DNA of 64,000 nt from Adhaeribacter terrigena (GTDB lineage: Bacteria; Bacteroidota; Bacteroidia; Cytophagales; Hymenobacteraceae), in assembly GCF_016623615.1 (NCBI RefSeq), contig NZ_JAEHFX010000003.1, forward strand, positions 124,001 through 188,000. Direction: 5' to 3'. Shown here in pieces: positions 1 through 8,440 of the stretch (position 1 is the first letter of the stretch; each line of letters begins with the position of its first letter). The notes below the pieces were generated by a model that was given only the letters and a program-made list of their open reading frames with translations, ran no database searches and had not been told where the DNA came from. A program made the position numbers and the translations under genes.

Positions 1-116
1 CATTGCCGTCTGCTTTAGCTTGGTGGTATGCATGTCACAAAATCTCCCCTTGTTTTAAGAGGAGGGCCGGGGTGGGGCAGCTCCCGCCTTAGCAAGGAGG
101 GGCTGGGGGTGGTTGG
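1..116. repeat. Intergenic repeat remnants at left edge
   Basis: The window opens with CATTGCCGTCTGCTTTAGCT, the same end sequence seen at 13641, 13864 (inverted) and 22612. It is followed by a C/G-rich inverted stretch (about 41-114) with runs such as CTCCCCTT and GGAGGGGCTGGGGGTGG, similar in composition to the palindromic elements at 19.4, 25.6 and 31.7 kb. No coding potential is apparent. The element is cut by the window edge, so its full extent is unknown. Confidence 0.5.
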
Positions 117-134
117 ATTTCGGAGGTAGGAATT

Positions 135-611
135 TTACTTCCAGGTCCCCAGCAGGCGGCGCAGCACGATCACTTCGCCCGTGTGGTAAGCCGTATGTTC
201 CGCTACCAGCAAGGCTTCGCGCAGCAGGGTCTGGCCTTCGCCGTGAGGAAAGGGTTTGTACAGGTCGTTATCCGGGTCTTGTACCAGTTTGATCATGGTT
301 TGCAGGCCGGTTTGAATTTCTGCGATGCTTTTATTCAGTGCTTGCTGATCGGCAGGGGCTTTTTCCTGGGGCCAGTAATCATCGGGCCAGGTCAGGTACT
401 GGTAATCCGGGTTCTGGCAGAATTCCAGGATGTCGTTTACGGTGAGGCGCATGTGTTCCAGCAGTTGCCAGATGGTGTACGGTAATTTCGGAACGGTCTT
501 GCCGGCTTCTTCGGCGGTGATATCCTTAAACAATTCGCCGACGGGCTGAAAGGCAAGGCCGCCTTCGAGCAGTTTGGTAAGCTGGTCGCGAAGTCTCTGA
601 TCGTGGTTCAT
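135..611 (-). CDS. DinB-family metal-dependent protein
   Basis: A 158-residue protein of the DinB/YfiT-like four-helix fold. Family members are small cytoplasmic enzymes, some being thiol transferases, and bind a metal through three histidines. The likely triad is H53 (LLEHMRL) and H139/H143 (AEHTAYHTGEV). I take the ATG at 611 as start (MNHDQRLRDQ), because the 18 extra upstream residues of the longer reading frame do not look like part of the fold. It stands alone, divergent from the next gene. The substrate cannot be told from the sequence. Confidence 0.8.
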   Translation of the reverse strand: MNHDQRLRDQLTKLLEGGLAFQPVGELFKDITAEEAGKTVPKLPYTIWQLLEHMRLTVNDILEFCQNPDYQYLTWPDDYWPQEKAPADQQALNKSIAEIQTGLQTMIKLVQDPDNDLYKPFPHGEGQTLLREALLVAEHTAYHTGEVIVLRRLLGTWK

Positions 612-753
612 ATGCGGTTGTGGTTTTATGAGGGAAACTAATTTTACGCGCAGTAGTTTTAGCAACGGGAAAAGAAATGGGGGAGAAGGAAAACCGGCAA
701 AACCAGGAAGCTGATAATTTGCTACATTGCTTAACTACGAAGAGCCCTGAAAG

Positions 754-1419
754 ATGTACTATAACGTAATAATTACCGGCGCTACCGGCATGGTAGGCGA
801 AGGCGTGCTGCACGAATGTTTGCAGGATCCGGAGATCACGGAAGTACTGCTGATCAACCGCCGGCCTTCGGGCTTTCAGCACCCGAAACTCAGGGAAGTC
901 ATTCATCCGGATTTCCTGCATTTCCGCGGCATAACTGTCGATTTTAAAAACTACCAGGCCTGCTTTTTCTGCCTGGGCGTTTCTTCGGTAGGCATGAGCA
1001 AAGCCGATTATGAAAAGCAAACCTACGACCTGACCCTGGAAGTAGCCCGCACCATGGCTGCGCAAAACCCGGAGATGACCTTCTGCTACGTAACCGGCGC
1101 CGGCACCGATAGTTCAGAAAAAGGCCGTTCGCACTGGGCGCGCGTTAAAGGGAAAACGGAGAACGAACTGCTCCGGCTGTTTAAAAAGGCATTTATGTTC
1201 CGGCCGGCTTTCATTCAGCCTACGCCCGGCCTGAAAAATACCAGCAAATATTATAAGTACATAAGCTTCCTGGAACCGGTGTTGAAACGGCTGTTTCCGA
1301 AGTACATTTGTACCTTGCGGGAAGTAGGGCAGGCCATGATCCAGGCGCTGAAAAAAGGCTACCCGAAACCCATTCTGGAAGTGCCGGACATCAAAGCGCT
1401 GGCCCGTTCCGGAAACTGA
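754..1419 (+). CDS. NAD(P)-binding Rossmann-fold protein (TIP30/SDR-like)
   Basis: A 221-residue oxidoreductase-like protein. The N-terminus carries the dinucleotide-binding loop GATGMVG (residues 9-15) after a short beta strand, and a CYVTGAGTDSSEKG stretch follows in mid-protein, as in atypical short-chain dehydrogenases of the TIP30/HTATIP2 and NAD(P)H-binding groups. A WARVKGKTENEL stretch follows, with K in the position usual for these families. Members are often of unknown substrate. It lies just upstream of a small lipoprotein gene on the same strand with only 27 bp between, so the two may be co-transcribed. Confidence 0.78.
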   Translation: MYYNVIITGATGMVGEGVLHECLQDPEITEVLLINRRPSGFQHPKLREVIHPDFLHFRGITVDFKNYQACFFCLGVSSVGMSKADYEKQTYDLTLEVARTMAAQNPEMTFCYVTGAGTDSSEKGRSHWARVKGKTENELLRLFKKAFMFRPAFIQPTPGLKNTSKYYKYISFLEPVLKRLFPKYICTLREVGQAMIQALKKGYPKPILEVPDIKALARSGN

Positions 1420-1446
1420 AATCCTGTTTAAAAAGAAACCTTGTTT

Positions 1447-1794
1447 ATGAGAATCCTGAAATTATTGCCGGTGGTTTTACTTTTAAGTACCGCCTGTTCC
1501 CAGCCAACCAAGAAGCCTGTTTCATCCGGGCAAGAAACGCCTTCCGAAGTTCCCAACGAGCCGGTGATCAACTCCATTACCGGAGTAGTAACGGAAATTC
1601 AGCCGGGAAAAGATGGCTATACGGCCCAGGTAAAAACCACCGAACAGGAAACCGTTTTTGTTACTGTGAGCCGGGTGAATTTAAAAGATCCGGAAAGCTA
1701 CCGTTCCGTTAAAATAGGCGATACCCTTCGCGCAATCGGTGAGTCTTGGGAAATGAACGGTGAAAACCACCTGAAAGCCCTTGAACTCAAATAG
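1447..1794 (+). CDS. Small lipoprotein of unknown function
   Basis: About 115 residues, starting MRILKLLPVVLLLSTACSQP: a type II signal peptide with the lipobox STAC, so the mature protein is probably lipid-anchored at Cys17. The ATG at 1447 is preferred over the in-frame TTG six bases earlier. After a short Pro/Ser/Glu-rich linker comes a single small beta-rich domain (about residues 38-115) that resembles an OB-like or bacterial DUF fold, but I cannot name the family. It follows the Rossmann-fold gene closely. Function unknown. Confidence 0.7.
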   Translation: MRILKLLPVVLLLSTACSQPTKKPVSSGQETPSEVPNEPVINSITGVVTEIQPGKDGYTAQVKTTEQETVFVTVSRVNLKDPESYRSVKIGDTLRAIGESWEMNGENHLKALELK

Positions 1795-1798
1795 CCGG

Positions 1799-1829
1799 AA
1801 AACGCTAGGAATCTGCCCCTGAAAACTAC
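1799..1829 (+). repeat. 29-31 bp dispersed motif, copy 1
   Basis: AAAACGCTAGGAATCT, six bases, then GAAAACTAC. It lies between two convergent genes and contains the TAG stop of the MFS gene. Confidence 0.7.
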
Positions 1830-2959
1830 TCCTTCAGCTGGAAAAAAAGCCGCGAGATCGGGATTAGCATGATGCCGGAAACGGCGAACGCGATAAACGA
1901 AATTTTCAGGTTGAACGCGTGCGCCAGGTACCCGATCATGGGCGGCCCGAGCAACATACCCACAATGCCAAAGGTAGCAATGAGCGAAACGGCCATGCCA
2001 GGCGAATACGTTTTGGACGTGCCGGCGAGCGTGTAGGTTAAGGGAATTACGGCGGCGGTGCCAAATCCCACCAAAGAAAAACCGATCATGGCCGGCCAGA
2101 AGCTCGGGAAAAGTATGGCCAGCAAAATTCCGGAAAAGATCAGCAGGGCGCTCATCACATACGCGTTCGCCATGCCGATCTTATCGATGATGCGGTCGGA
2201 AATAAAGCGGGACGTGGCCATGAAAACCATGAAGGTGAGGTAACCGGCCGTAAAGATCTCTTCTTTGATTACCTGCTGAAAATAAATGCCGCTCCAGTCG
2301 AACATACCGCCTTCGCAGACCATGGCAAAAAAGGCCAGTAACCCGAGATACAAAATGAAGGGCTCCGGTTTTTTGAAAGTCAGTTTGTTGCCGGAAGTGG
2401 CGCGGTCGTTACGAAGCAGGTAGCGGTAGGCAATAATGGCCGCCAGCGTGGTAATGCCGGTAACCATGAGCAAATGCGGCACGATGGTAACTTTTAACGA
2501 AACCAGCAAGGTGGTAAAACCCACGCCCACAATGCCGCCGGTGCTCCAGAGCCCGTGAAATGAGCCGTTGATCTTGCGGCCGTATAGGTTCTGCAAATTG
2601 ATGGATTGGGTGTTGATGGCAATGTTCAGCACCCGCGTGCACAAGGCATATAGTACTAAGGCAATTACCAGGAGCGTAGCCGAATCGGCAAAAGCGATGA
2701 GCGAAAGGCAAAGTGCGTTCAGGATAAAACCCACCGTGAGCGGAATGCGGGTTTCGAAGCGGGTCACGAGCCAGCTGGAAAGCGGCAGTCCGGCCATGGA
2801 AGCGACCGGCATGGCAAACAGAATGCTACCGAGTTCAGCTTCGTTCAGGTCTAAGGCGGCGGCAATGGTAGGTATGCGGGAAGTCCAGCTGGAAAAACTG
2901 AAACCGGCCAGAAAGAAAAAGGTGCTCAGCGCAAGGCGTTGCGGGCGTAATGAAGGCAT
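1826..2959 (-). CDS. MFS transporter
   Basis: A 377-residue polytopic membrane protein of the major facilitator superfamily with about 12 hydrophobic segments. The first is LALSTFFFLAGFSFSSW, followed by SRIPTIAAALDLNEAELG, a loop pattern seen in YbjJ/FucP-like members. I choose the ATG at 2959 (MPSLRPQRLALS) because the 21 residues upstream do not resemble a membrane start, and because a TACCTTTGC box lies 16 bases upstream of this ATG. The substrate cannot be predicted. It converges on the small lipoprotein gene. Confidence 0.82.
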   Translation of the reverse strand: MPSLRPQRLALSTFFFLAGFSFSSWTSRIPTIAAALDLNEAELGSILFAMPVASMAGLPLSSWLVTRFETRIPLTVGFILNALCLSLIAFADSATLLVIALVLYALCTRVLNIAINTQSINLQNLYGRKINGSFHGLWSTGGIVGVGFTTLLVSLKVTIVPHLLMVTGITTLAAIIAYRYLLRNDRATSGNKLTFKKPEPFILYLGLLAFFAMVCEGGMFDWSGIYFQQVIKEEIFTAGYLTFMVFMATSRFISDRIIDKIGMANAYVMSALLIFSGILLAILFPSFWPAMIGFSLVGFGTAAVIPLTYTLAGTSKTYSPGMAVSLIATFGIVGMLLGPPMIGYLAHAFNLKISFIAFAVSGIMLIPISRLFFQLKE

Positions 2960-2974
2960 GTAGAAATTCAAAAT

Positions 2975-2983
2975 GCAAAGGTA
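2975..2983 (-). promoter_or_regulatory. -7 box TACCTTTGC for the MFS gene
   Basis: On the minus strand TACCTTTGC matches the Bacteroidota -7 consensus TAnnTTTG and sits 16 bases before the chosen ATG. No clear -33 TTTG at the ideal spacing. Confidence 0.5.
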
Positions 2984-3059
2984 CGATATTCCGGCCGCAA
3001 ATCCGGGATCCTGGTTTAGCACTATACGGCCATTGGGAGAAGCAGGAAATGGTGCCGGC

Positions 3060-3088
3060 AGTTTTTTACTTAAAAACCATAGCGTTTG
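3060..3088 (-). repeat. 29-31 bp dispersed motif, copy 2
   Basis: AGTTTTTTACTTA followed by AAAACCATAGCGTTTG, between the MFS gene start and the next small gene. Confidence 0.65.
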
Positions 3089-3137
3089 GGAAATATTTTT
3101 TACGGATCTTCCGTTTTAGAATTTCATAAATTAAGGC

Positions 3138-3320
3138 ATGTTTCCGAACGAAGAAGAATTTAACGCGCAATTTGCCGAAGCCATAGACGGTGTGATCGAA
3201 ACCATGGCGGAAACGCCGGAAATAGAGCCGGTGCGGTTTTTCAATATGGTGTGCGTGCTGGAGAACCTGCAGTTTTTCGCACCGGTGCTTTACAGCGCCA
3301 TTAAGCCCAAAGAACAATAA
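3138..3320 (+). CDS. Small acidic protein, unknown
   Basis: A 60-residue reading frame, MFPNEEEFNAQFAEAIDGVI to the C-terminal IKPKEQ. It is acidic with predicted helices and no signal peptide. It ends 37 bases before a strong hairpin terminator, which supports its being a real transcribed gene. I do not recognise the family. Codon use (GCC, GTG, CTG, GAA) resembles the neighbouring genes. Confidence 0.55.
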   Translation: MFPNEEEFNAQFAEAIDGVIETMAETPEIEPVRFFNMVCVLENLQFFAPVLYSAIKPKEQ

Positions 3321-3357
3321 ATATTTTCAGCCAGAAATTTCTAAAATTACATTTTTG

Positions 3358-3400
3358 AGCCCGGAAACTAAACAAGTGTTCTTTGTTTCCGGGCTTATTT
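3358..3400 (+). terminator. Hairpin terminator after the small acidic gene
   Basis: AGCCCGGAAAC pairs with GTTTCCGGGCT across a 16-base loop and is followed by TATTTATT. It can act in either direction. Confidence 0.7.
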
Positions 3401-3415
3401 ATTGACTATTAAATT

Positions 3416-3444
3416 ACTTTTTAAGGCAAAATTTCTACCGTTTT
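3416..3444 (-). repeat. 29-31 bp dispersed motif, copy 3
   Basis: ACTTTTTAAGGCA then AAATTTCTACCGTTTT: a degenerate middle but correct spacing and core. Confidence 0.5.
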
Positions 3445-3522
3445 TTACAGGCCGTTCCTGCTTTTCGTTCGCTTTAGAATTACAGAACGGATGTGAATAA
3501 TTTTGCAATAGAACCGGATCTT

Positions 3523-4284
3523 TTAGACGTCCAGCCACTCTTTAAAGGTACTGTATTTATCGATGCTTACGAACGTATCCTGATCGGTGGAAGGGTTTAG
3601 AGTCAGTTTCAGGCGGGTGGGAGAGTATTTCTGGATCGAATCGATGGCGTTCATTTTAACGATGAACTTGCGGTTGATCCGGAAAAAATCTTTGGGGTTG
3701 AGCACGCTGGCTAATTTGTCTAAACTGAAGTCTACGGGCAGGCGCTGACCAGCCTGGTTTATCAGGAAGGTCATTTTTTCTTCCGAATAAAAATAGGCGA
3801 TCTCTTCTACCGGCACGGTTTTAATTTTAGCGCCGTGCGTGATCAGGAACCGTGACTTGTATTCGGGTTCTTTTTTCAGAGCCGCCTGCAGCATTTCTTT
3901 GATGCTTTCCGGGTTGAATTTAACCTGCTGCTGCAGTTTATGGAATTTGGTTAAAGCGCCTTCCAGTTCTTCAAAATTGATGGGCTTCAGTAGGTAATCA
4001 ATGCTGTTTACCTTGAACGCCTTGATGGTATAATCGTCGTAAGCGGTAGTGAAAACCACCGGCCCGGCAACTTCGATCTGGTCGAAAATGGCAAAACTCT
4101 GGCCGTCGTCGAGGTGAATATCCATGAAAAACAGGTCGGGCTGCGGATTGGAACTCAGCCATTTCACGCTTTCTTTTACCGACGAAAGTACCGCCAGCAC
4201 GGTAATGTTTTTATCGTAGCGCATCAACAAGCTTTCGAGCCTTTTGGCGGCCAGCGCTTCGTCTTCAATGATCACAACTTGCAT
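3523..4284 (-). CDS. LytTR-family response regulator
   Basis: A 253-residue cytoplasmic DNA-binding regulator. The receiver domain (about 1-120) shows the acidic pocket IIEDEA at 5-10 and the phospho-acceptor Asp55 in FFMDIHLDD. The LytTR DNA-binding domain (about 147-250) contains the typical KFIVKMNAIDSIQ stretch. It follows the histidine kinase gene with a gap of only 8 bases, so the two form one operon and a cognate pair. The signal sensed is unknown. Family role: transcription control of envelope or transport genes. Confidence 0.92.
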   Translation of the reverse strand: MQVVIIEDEALAAKRLESLLMRYDKNITVLAVLSSVKESVKWLSSNPQPDLFFMDIHLDDGQSFAIFDQIEVAGPVVFTTAYDDYTIKAFKVNSIDYLLKPINFEELEGALTKFHKLQQQVKFNPESIKEMLQAALKKEPEYKSRFLITHGAKIKTVPVEEIAYFYSEEKMTFLINQAGQRLPVDFSLDKLASVLNPKDFFRINRKFIVKMNAIDSIQKYSPTRLKLTLNPSTDQDTFVSIDKYSTFKEWLDV

Positions 4285-4292
4285 AACCCAAA

Positions 4293-5333
4293 TTAAGGAA
4301 GCAAAGGTACTTTAGAAATATATGATTTACCTAATATATGAAAGAAAACCTTGCGTTGGGTAATGTATTCGTAGCGATTGGTAATATTTTTTAAGCCTAC
4401 GCCGGTAGAAGCAAATTCCTGGGTCCGGATCTGCAGGTTATTCTGTACCACCAGGTAATCGTCTTCGGTCACTGAAATGTTTACTACCAGCGGACTTTCT
4501 CTCGAAAGCACGTTATGCTTCACGGCATTTTCGATTAGCAACTGCAGGGTTAGCGGCGGCAGGTAATGGTTTAGTTTTTCGGCGGGAATATCCATGCTTA
4601 CCTGCAGCTTGTCTTCGAACCGGATCTTCAAAAGAAAAATATACGCGTTTATAAAATCGATCTCCGTTTTTAAAACTACCAGTTCGTGGTCGTGCTGCTC
4701 CAGTACGTAGCGGTAAGCTTTGGCCAACTGGTCGATGAATTTTTCGGAAAGGTCGGCATCGATGTGCACCAGCGTGGAAAGCACGTTCAGGCTGTTGAAT
4801 AAAAAGTGCGGGTTGATCTGGTTTTTCAGGCCTTCGTACTGCGCCTGGGCAATTTCTTTCTGCAGCATTTCGGCATTGATCATGGCGCGATGGTAATTGC
4901 GCAGAATATGAAAAGCGGTGAAGCACAGGTAATAAACCGAAGAAAAAAGCAGGTTGATGGTGTAGTTCAGGCGCACTTCCATGCCAAATTCAATTTCGCC
5001 GAGCGGCTGCAGCAAAAGCGTGAAAGGCACCAGCGCAATTACCGTAAACAAAAGCATGCTGGCCGACATAAAAATAAGTAAACCCAAGGTGTAGCGCTGC
5101 ACCTGGGTAACGGCTTTCAGCCTAGTTTCCAACTGGTTTTGCAACCAGTAATAAGTTTGATGCAAAGCCAGGAAAAAAACCAGCGAATACACATAATCGA
5201 AGAGCATGTGCTGCGGATGGTACACCACCGTGCCGTAAATAATGAAGGCAATTACGTTGGTGTAAACGATAGACAGCACCGCTGCCAGCAGCAGCCTGTT
5301 TTTTAGGGTGAGTTTGGTAGGCTTTACTTTCAT
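4293..5333 (-). CDS. LytS-type sensor histidine kinase
   Basis: A 346-residue membrane kinase. Four hydrophobic segments occupy about residues 12-150. They are followed by the His_kinase motif NQINPHFLFNSLN, whose His is the phosphorylation site, and an ATPase domain with the N-box LLIENAVKHNV and the glycine loop GVGLKNI. There is no separate periplasmic sensor domain, as in many short Bacteroidota LytS-like kinases, so it probably senses membrane state or a small ligand. It is upstream of and co-transcribed with its LytTR regulator. Confidence 0.92.
   Translation of the reverse strand: MKVKPTKLTLKNRLLLAAVLSIVYTNVIAFIIYGTVVYHPQHMLFDYVYSLVFFLALHQTYYWLQNQLETRLKAVTQVQRYTLGLLIFMSASMLLFTVIALVPFTLLLQPLGEIEFGMEVRLNYTINLLFSSVYYLCFTAFHILRNYHRAMINAEMLQKEIAQAQYEGLKNQINPHFLFNSLNVLSTLVHIDADLSEKFIDQLAKAYRYVLEQHDHELVVLKTEIDFINAYIFLLKIRFEDKLQVSMDIPAEKLNHYLPPLTLQLLIENAVKHNVLSRESPLVVNISVTEDDYLVVQNNLQIRTQEFASTGVGLKNITNRYEYITQRKVFFHILGKSYISKVPLLP
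4301..4309 (-). promoter_or_regulatory. Possible internal -7 box before the response regulator
   Basis: TACCTTTGC on the minus strand lies inside the last codons of the kinase gene, 17 bases before the response-regulator ATG. It matches the -7 consensus but may be coincidental coding sequence. Confidence 0.25.
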
Positions 5334-5590
5334 TTTAATTTAACTGTAGCCGCTCAGCTTTGTAGTTTATAGTCTCGGGTTTATGCCTTGCAAAGCGGCT
5401 TTTTTAACTGCCCCAAATTACCATTTAGCCCCGCAATTACTTCCGAAAGGTACGATGACCTCCTGATATTTCCGACGAATGCCTGGGATTGGTGGATGAA
5501 CCGGAGGGCGGAATGGAGGTTTTTTCGAATTTGAGTAGGCCGGTGTAGGAGTTTTTATGAAGGAGTTTTCAAAATGCATAAACCTATAGC

Positions 5591-5713
5591 CGGTCATCCC
5601 GAACGAAGTTGAGGGAACTAACGCATACAGCTAAGGAATTTGAGCGAAGCAATAAATGCCTTTCGTGCGGGTTCGGTACGCGTTAGTTCCCTCGGCTTCG
5701 CTCGGGATGACGC
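5591..5713. repeat. Palindromic intergenic element (GTCATCCCGA family)
   Basis: In a 726 bp gene-free gap (5334-6059). Left arm GGTCATCCCGAACGAAGTTG pairs with right arm CTTCGCTCGGGATGAC over about 33 bases with few mismatches, around an AT-rich centre. Related elements lie at 10.2, 12.7, 15.8, 25.8-26.0 and 33.4-33.7 kb. No coding capacity. It looks like a non-autonomous repeat able to form a long hairpin. Confidence 0.75.
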
Positions 5714-5741
5714 AATAAAGTAGCTGGCCAGTTGGGAAAGC

Positions 5742-5770
5742 AGTTTTTCCTTTCCAAAGCATAGCGTTTT
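5742..5770 (-). repeat. 29-31 bp dispersed motif, copy 4
   Basis: AGTTTTTCCTTTC then CAAAGCATAGCGTTTT. Intergenic, 290 bases before the TonB receptor gene. Confidence 0.7.
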
Positions 5771-6012
5771 CAGGCATCATGCAATTTCGAGGAACGAAGC
5801 CAACGGAATCTCTTCAGAAATCCTTCCTTTACTTTGCCGCCATTCAAGCCCGAACAACATCTGCATAATGCTATCCTTTCGGGCCTAAAAACTCCAAAAC
5901 CCCTCCAATACCCCTCCAATACCTTTCGCCATTCGGTAATAATCCTGCCGGCGTTCAGCCGGAAATTTCTGCCATTCGTCGATTTTAAATTTCTCTGGCC
6001 CTTGGCACCCTG

Positions 6013-6020
6013 CAACTTTG
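6013..6020 (+). promoter_or_regulatory. Candidate -7 box for the TonB receptor
   Basis: CAACTTTG in TGCAACTTTGTAGC, 40 bases before the ATG, close to the TAnnTTTG consensus. Confidence 0.4.
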
Positions 6021-6059
6021 TAGCATCGAAAATCACATTTGCTACTTAAATAAACTACT

Positions 6060-8384
6060 ATGAAAAAGATCCTTTTCCTGCTGGTTTGCCTGCTGCCTTT
6101 GCAACTGCTGGCCCAGCAGAAATTTACCGTCAGCGGCAACGTGAAAGACCTGAAAAACGGCGAAGACCTGATCGGGGTTTCGGTGGGCGTGGCGGGTGGA
6201 AAGGCTGGCACCGTTTCCAACGTTTACGGCTTTTATTCGCTTACCCTGCCGGCCGGAAATTATACGTTGCAGTACACTTACATCGGTTACCAAACCGTTT
6301 CCCGGCAAATCACTTTAGACCGCAACCTGGTGCTGAACATGGAGCTGGAAAACGATACCAAAATGCTGAACGAAGTGGTGGTTAGCAGCCAGAAGGAAGA
6401 TGCTCATATCCGGCAGAATAAAATGAGTACGGAGGTGCTGCCTATGGCTACCATTAAAACGCTGCCAGCTTTTATGGGCGAAGTAGACGTGCTGAAAACG
6501 CTGCAAATGCTGCCCGGCGTGCAAAGCGGCGGCGAAGGTACTTCGGGCTTTTACGTGCGCGGCGGCAGCGTAGACCAGAACCTGATCCTGCTCGACGAAG
6601 CGCCGGTTTACAACGCTTCGCATTTGCTGGGTTTCTTCTCGGTTTTCAACGCCGATGCCATTAAAGACGTGGAAATTTACAAAGGCGGCATTCCTGCGGA
6701 ATACGGCGGCCGGCTCGCTTCGCTGGTCGATATCCGGATGAAGGAAGGCAACAACAAGACCTTCGGCGCTTCGGGCGGCGTTGGCACCATTGCCAGCCGT
6801 TTAACGCTGGAAGGCCCGTTGAAGAAAGATAAAGGCTCGTTTATCGTTTCTGGTCGCCGCACCTACGCCGACCTTTTCCTGAAACTCAGCCCCGACGAAA
6901 ACCTGAACCAAAGCGCGCTGTATTTCTACGACCTGAACACCAAACTCAATTACAAATTCGGTGAAAAAGACCGCGTATTTGTGTCAGGTTATTTCGGGCA
7001 GGATGTATTTAAATTCAAGGAAACGCTGGCCATGGATTGGGGCAATGCCACGGCTACGGCCCGCTGGAACCACCTGTTTACCGATAAGGTTTTCTCGAAC
7101 TTCACGGCCATTTACAGCAACTTCAATTACAAGATCGGTTCCCCCGGCACGGCCAATGCCTTCAGCTTAAAATCGAACATCGAAGACGTTAGTTTAAAAG
7201 CCGACCTGGCCTATTTCCCGAACAACGAAAACAGCATTAAGTTCGGCGCCAGCACCATTTACCACACCTTCAAACCTGGCTTAATTAAACCGGAATCCGA
7301 AAGATCTTCCATCCGGGAAATGAAACTGGATAATAAATACGCCCTGGAAAATGCGGTGTACCTGAGCAACGAACAGGAAATAAATAATCGTTTGAAACTT
7401 ACTTACGGCCTGCGCTATTCTTTCTTCCAGAACATGGGCGGCAAGGTGCAGGAACTTTCCGAAGACCGGCAGCAGGTTATCAGCGTAACTGAATACGAGC
7501 GCACCGAGATCTACAAAACCCAGGGCGGGCTGGAACCCCGCTTGGCGGCAACCTTCATGTTAAACGAGAAAAGTTCCGTGAAAGCTTCCTACAACAAAAC
7601 CCGGCAATACCTGCACCTGGCCTCTAACGCTACTTCCGCTTCGCCCTTCGATGTGTACATTCCTTCGGGCAAATACCTGAAACCGCAAATCGCCGATCAG
7701 GCAGCGCTGGGTTATTTCCGCAACTTCCTGAACAACCAGCTGGAAGCATCCGCCGAAGCCTATTACAAAACCATGCAAAACCAGATCGACTTCCGCGACA
7801 ACGCCGACCTGGCCCTGAACAACAACATCGAAGCGGAAGTGCTTTCGGGCACGGGCAAAGCGTACGGTTTTGAACTGATGGTGAAGAAGCATGCCGGCAA
7901 ATTAACCGGCTGGGCCAGCTACACGTTCTCACGCACCGAACGCACCATCGATGGCATCAACGAAGGCAAAGCGTACCGCGTGCGCCAGGACAAACCGCAC
8001 AGCGCCACGCTGGTAGTTTCCTATAAAATCTCCGAACGCATGACCTTTGGTTTGAACCAGGTTTACGCCAGCGGCAACGTGGTAACCATGCCATCAGGTG
8101 CTTACCGCCACGGCGACATTATTCTGCCCATCTACACCGAACGCAACGGCTACCGCCTGAAAGATTACCACCGGTTGGACTTGTCGCTGACTTTGGATAA
8201 CCGTCAGAAGCCGGGCAGCAAATATGCTTCGAGCTGGAATTTCTCTTTATTCAATGCCTATGCCCGCAAAAATGTGTTCTCCATTGCCATGGAACAACCC
8301 GAAGACGGCACCGGCATCCAAACCAAAGAAATTTCGATCCTGGGTTCTGCCTTTCCGGCCGTTACTTATAATTTCAAATTCTAA
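6060..8384 (+). CDS. TonB-dependent outer-membrane receptor
   Basis: A 774-residue outer-membrane transporter. A signal peptide (MKKILFLLVCLLPLQLLAQ) is followed by a carboxypeptidase-regulatory-like beta sandwich (about 22-105), a plug domain (about 120-230, with FYVRGGSVDQNLILLDEAP and KGGIPAEYGGRLASLVDI), and a beta-barrel ending in the aromatic C-terminus FKF expected of BAM substrates. It imports a TonB-energised ligand. The next gene encodes a DUF4249 lipoprotein, a common partner of this receptor subtype. No SusD or glycoside hydrolase is nearby, so a polysaccharide ligand is not indicated. Confidence 0.93.
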   Translation: MKKILFLLVCLLPLQLLAQQKFTVSGNVKDLKNGEDLIGVSVGVAGGKAGTVSNVYGFYSLTLPAGNYTLQYTYIGYQTVSRQITLDRNLVLNMELENDTKMLNEVVVSSQKEDAHIRQNKMSTEVLPMATIKTLPAFMGEVDVLKTLQMLPGVQSGGEGTSGFYVRGGSVDQNLILLDEAPVYNASHLLGFFSVFNADAIKDVEIYKGGIPAEYGGRLASLVDIRMKEGNNKTFGASGGVGTIASRLTLEGPLKKDKGSFIVSGRRTYADLFLKLSPDENLNQSALYFYDLNTKLNYKFGEKDRVFVSGYFGQDVFKFKETLAMDWGNATATARWNHLFTDKVFSNFTAIYSNFNYKIGSPGTANAFSLKSNIEDVSLKADLAYFPNNENSIKFGASTIYHTFKPGLIKPESERSSIREMKLDNKYALENAVYLSNEQEINNRLKLTYGLRYSFFQNMGGKVQELSEDRQQVISVTEYERTEIYKTQGGLEPRLAATFMLNEKSSVKASYNKTRQYLHLASNATSASPFDVYIPSGKYLKPQIADQAALGYFRNFLNNQLEASAEAYYKTMQNQIDFRDNADLALNNNIEAEVLSGTGKAYGFELMVKKHAGKLTGWASYTFSRTERTIDGINEGKAYRVRQDKPHSATLVVSYKISERMTFGLNQVYASGNVVTMPSGAYRHGDIILPIYTERNGYRLKDYHRLDLSLTLDNRQKPGSKYASSWNFSLFNAYARKNVFSIAMEQPEDGTGIQTKEISILGSAFPAVTYNFKF

Positions 8385-8405
8385 CCAGATAATTCTAACC
8401 AGATA

Positions 8406-8436
8406 AAAACGCTATGCTTTTAACGATAAAAAGTAA
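8406..8436 (+). repeat. 29-31 bp dispersed motif, copy 5
   Basis: AAAACGCTATGCTTTT, six bases, then AAAAAGTAA. It covers the upstream false ATG at 8414 and ends 4 bases before the DUF4249 start. Confidence 0.8.
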
Positions 8437-8440
8437 AACC

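Noticed and set aside
526-1065. 179-residue minus-strand reading frame across the gap of the first two genes
   Set aside because: It overlaps two well-supported genes and its protein is Arg/Ser-rich with no domain pattern; a shadow frame.
5770-6308. Several overlapping frames upstream of the first TonB receptor
   Set aside because: Low-quality sequences without start context; region contains a motif copy and the receptor promoter.
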